7,879 nt of DNA, taken from the NCBI GenBank assembly GCA_014381795.1, contig JACNKY010000167.1, positions 1-7,879 of the forward strand, in the 5' to 3' direction. A program made the translations under genes and the position numbers. The first letter of the stretch is position 1. Every line of letters starts with the position of its first letter. This DNA comes from Pseudomonadota bacterium (GTDB lineage Bacteria; SAR324; NAC60-12). Below are positions 6,196-7,879 of the stretch, piece after piece. A model generated the notes under the pieces. It was not told where the DNA came from and did not search any database. It worked only from the letters and a program-made list of their open reading frames with translations.

Positions 6196-7879
6196 CTACA
6201 ATGCCTTGCACAAGCGCAAAGAATCGTAAATCGCCGAGTGTATATTCCGGCTGGCGACAGCATCGCCCACCCGAAAAAGTTTAAAATTGCCTTCAGGATT
6301 GCAAATAATGTTTTGCGAATATCCGGAAATCAACGCCTCCAAATCTACTTCTCCACCATTGCTCGACTGTTCACGTAAGCCCAGATAAAGTTCGTCCAAC
6401 GGCAAAGTTCCATGTTCCACCACAATTTGCTCTACGTAGCGCTCAATATTTGCGTGAGTGTATTCGTTGTAGAGCACAGCAGTCAATCCGGAATTGTTGC
6501 GGCGAACTTCAATCAAACGATGATTGAGCGTGATTGTCACCTCATTTTCGTATAATGCTCGCAGATACGCAGGATAGTTCGTTCCGCCTACATCCGGAGC
6601 TATGATCCGTTCCGGAGTTACGTATTCCAGTTTAGTTTCGGAATTTGCCAAAAATTCTGCACATGAAATTCCGGGATGCTGACCGTTGTCATCGAACAAT
6701 AAAATATTCTTTTTTGGTTTCACAGTTCCCGCTAGAATATCCCAACCCGGAACCACCAAATCAGCTCCTTTCTGCAAAAATTCTGTATTCGGCAAACCAC
6801 CAGCAGCAACGATAACAACATCAGGATTTTCCGCCAGTACGTCTGGAACTTCCGCGTAACAATTGAAACGTGATTCAACGCCGAGCCTTTGCACTTCCGC
6901 GAAAAGCCAATCCGCGATGCTGATTGTTTCACGCCGCCGTTCAACTTTCGCAGCTAAAAGAAGTTGCCCTCCTGGACGGTCATTCGCTTCAAACAAAACA
7001 ACTTTGTGACCGCGCTCCGCACAAACACGAGCTGCTTCTAATCCGGAAGGTCCAGCGCCGATTACAACAATCTTTTTCACACTTCCGGAAGTTTTCGGAA
7101 CAAGGTGCGGCATCGTTTGTTCACGACCGGTAGCTGCGTTGTGTACGCAAAGTGCGTCACCGTTTTCATACAAACGGTCCAGGCAGTAGCCCATTCCTAC
7201 ACAGGGCCGTATTCGCTCTTCTTCGCCGGATTCAATTTTTGCAACAATGTACGGATCTGCCATGTGCGCACGTGTCATTCCGACCATGTCCAGCAGTTTT
7301 TCTCGCAATGCGTGCCGTGCCGTTGCAACTTCGTTTATACGTGCGGCATGAAAAACCGGAAGTTCAAATTCACGTTTGATCGCACCGGCAAATTCAAGTT
7401 GCGGACCTGCAGGAGTTCCCATGTTTGGAATGATGTGTGACAAACCTTCCTGTGTATCAATATGGCCCTGAATAACATTGATAAAATCCAATCCTCCTGT
7501 ACTGACCAGCATTTCGCCGATTTTGAGTCCTTCTTCTAAACGTAAACCACCGTCCAAGTGTCTGTCCAAAGCTTCATCAAAAACCATGCGGATTCCGACG
7601 ATGTAAGTACTGCCGACTTGCTTGCGGATTTCCTCTAAAACTTCCAAAGCAAAACGTGCCCGATTTTCCAAACTTCCGCCGTAACGATCGGTGCGGAAAT
7701 TAGTTCTTGGAGACCAAAACGCATCCAACAAATGTCCGTAAGCTTCAATTTCAACACCGTCCAAACCACCTTGTTGACATCGTTTTGCCGCGGCTCCGTA
7801 AGCTTTGACAATTCGGCGGATGTCTGTTTCCTCAGCAATTTTCGGAAAACCCCGATGTGCCGGTTCACGTACACAGGAC
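6196..7879 (-). CDS. Flavin/Fe-S N-methyl amine dehydrogenase, TMADH / dimethylglycine / N-methylproline demethylase class (5' end outside window)
   Basis: Likely removes an N-methyl group oxidatively from a secondary or tertiary amine (dimethylglycine or N-methylproline are the best guesses), passing electrons to flavoprotein carriers in the cytoplasm. The frame is open to the window edge: family-like sequence (REPAHRGFPKIAEETD) continues upstream of the TTG at 7764, so that codon is not the start. About 560 residues are visible of a family usually near 680-730. Numbering from the first visible codon: an Old-Yellow-Enzyme-type FMN barrel with AYGHLLDAFWSP near 46-57 and RTDRYGGSLENR near 62-73; a cysteine cluster at C226, C232 and C244; then a Rossmann FAD/ADP domain with IGAGPSG near 273-279 and a C-terminal GDA near 538-540. 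Met229 sits where TMADH has another cluster cysteine. It ends 42 nt before the corrinoid gene, probably the same operon. The exact substrate is not readable from sequence. Confidence 0.88.
   Translation of the reverse strand, partial: SCVREPAHRGFPKIAEETDIRRIVKAYGAAAKRCQQGGLDGVEIEAYGHLLDAFWSPRTNFRTDRYGGSLENRARFALEVLEEIRKQVGSTYIVGIRMVFDEALDRHLDGGLRLEEGLKIGEMLVSTGGLDFINVIQGHIDTQEGLSHIIPNMGTPAGPQLEFAGAIKREFELPVFHAARINEVATARHALREKLLDMVGMTRAHMADPYIVAKIESGEEERIRPCVGMGYCLDRLYENGDALCVHNAATGREQTMPHLVPKTSGSVKKIVVIGAGPSGLEAARVCAERGHKVVLFEANDRPGGQLLLAAKVERRRETISIADWLFAEVQRLGVESRFNCYAEVPDVLAENPDVVIVAAGGLPNTEFLQKGADLVVPGWDILAGTVKPKKNILLFDDNGQHPGISCAEFLANSETKLEYVTPERIIAPDVGGTNYPAYLRALYENEVTITLNHRLIEVRRNNSGLTAVLYNEYTHANIERYVEQIVVEHGTLPLDELYLGLREQSSNGGEVDLEALISGYSQNIICNPEGNFKLFRVGDAVASRNIHSAIYDSLRLCKAL

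Noticed and set aside
7762..7764. TTG at 7764 as start of the dehydrogenase
   Set aside because: The frame stays open to the window edge, and the 38 codons before it carry family-like sequence, so the true start is outside the window.
7635..7874. 79-codon minus-strand frame near the window edge
   Set aside because: Same strand but a different frame from the dehydrogenase, whose frame carries clear OYE-family motifs here.

Overview
The window is a tightly packed, one-directional block of bacterial one-carbon and methylamine/betaine catabolism genes, all on the minus strand, so it reads from position 7879 down to 1. GC content is moderate to low by eye, Shine-Dalgarno sites are few, and the gene set matches clusters seen in marine proteobacteria that degrade quaternary amines. 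I cannot name the organism. An alphaproteobacterium or a SAR324/deltaproteobacterium-like lineage would fit, and this is inference only.

Layout in transcription order: (1) 7879-6196, a 5'-truncated flavin/Fe-S dehydrogenase of the trimethylamine, dimethylglycine and N-methylproline dehydrogenase class. (2) 6153-5413, a cobalamin-binding methyl-carrier protein. (3) 5396-4695, a DUF1638 protein. (4) 4691-4386, a 101-aa protein of the family misleadingly called 'virulence factor'. (5) 4367-3462, a methyl-corrinoid:tetrahydrofolate methyltransferase. (6) 3435-2065, the Fe-S L-serine dehydratase SdaA. (7) A 333-bp gap with a very good sigma70-type promoter and some inverted repeats. (8) 1731-10, formate-tetrahydrofolate ligase Fhs. 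Gaps between genes 1 to 6 are 42, 16, 3, 18 and 26 nt, so they probably form one operon. fhs has its own promoter.

Inferred joint function: one methyl group of a betaine is moved by an off-window MttB/MtgB-type methyltransferase to the corrinoid protein, then by gene 5 to tetrahydrofolate. The dehydrogenase removes a further N-methyl group oxidatively. If glycine betaine is the substrate, the end product glycine can become serine with a C1 unit, and SdaA deaminates serine to pyruvate. Fhs can turn formyl-THF into formate and ATP. The two uncharacterised proteins (DUF1638 and the 101-aa protein), sandwiched between carrier and methyltransferase, are the best candidates for undescribed parts of this system. 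No RNA genes, CRISPR arrays or recognisable mobile elements were seen.
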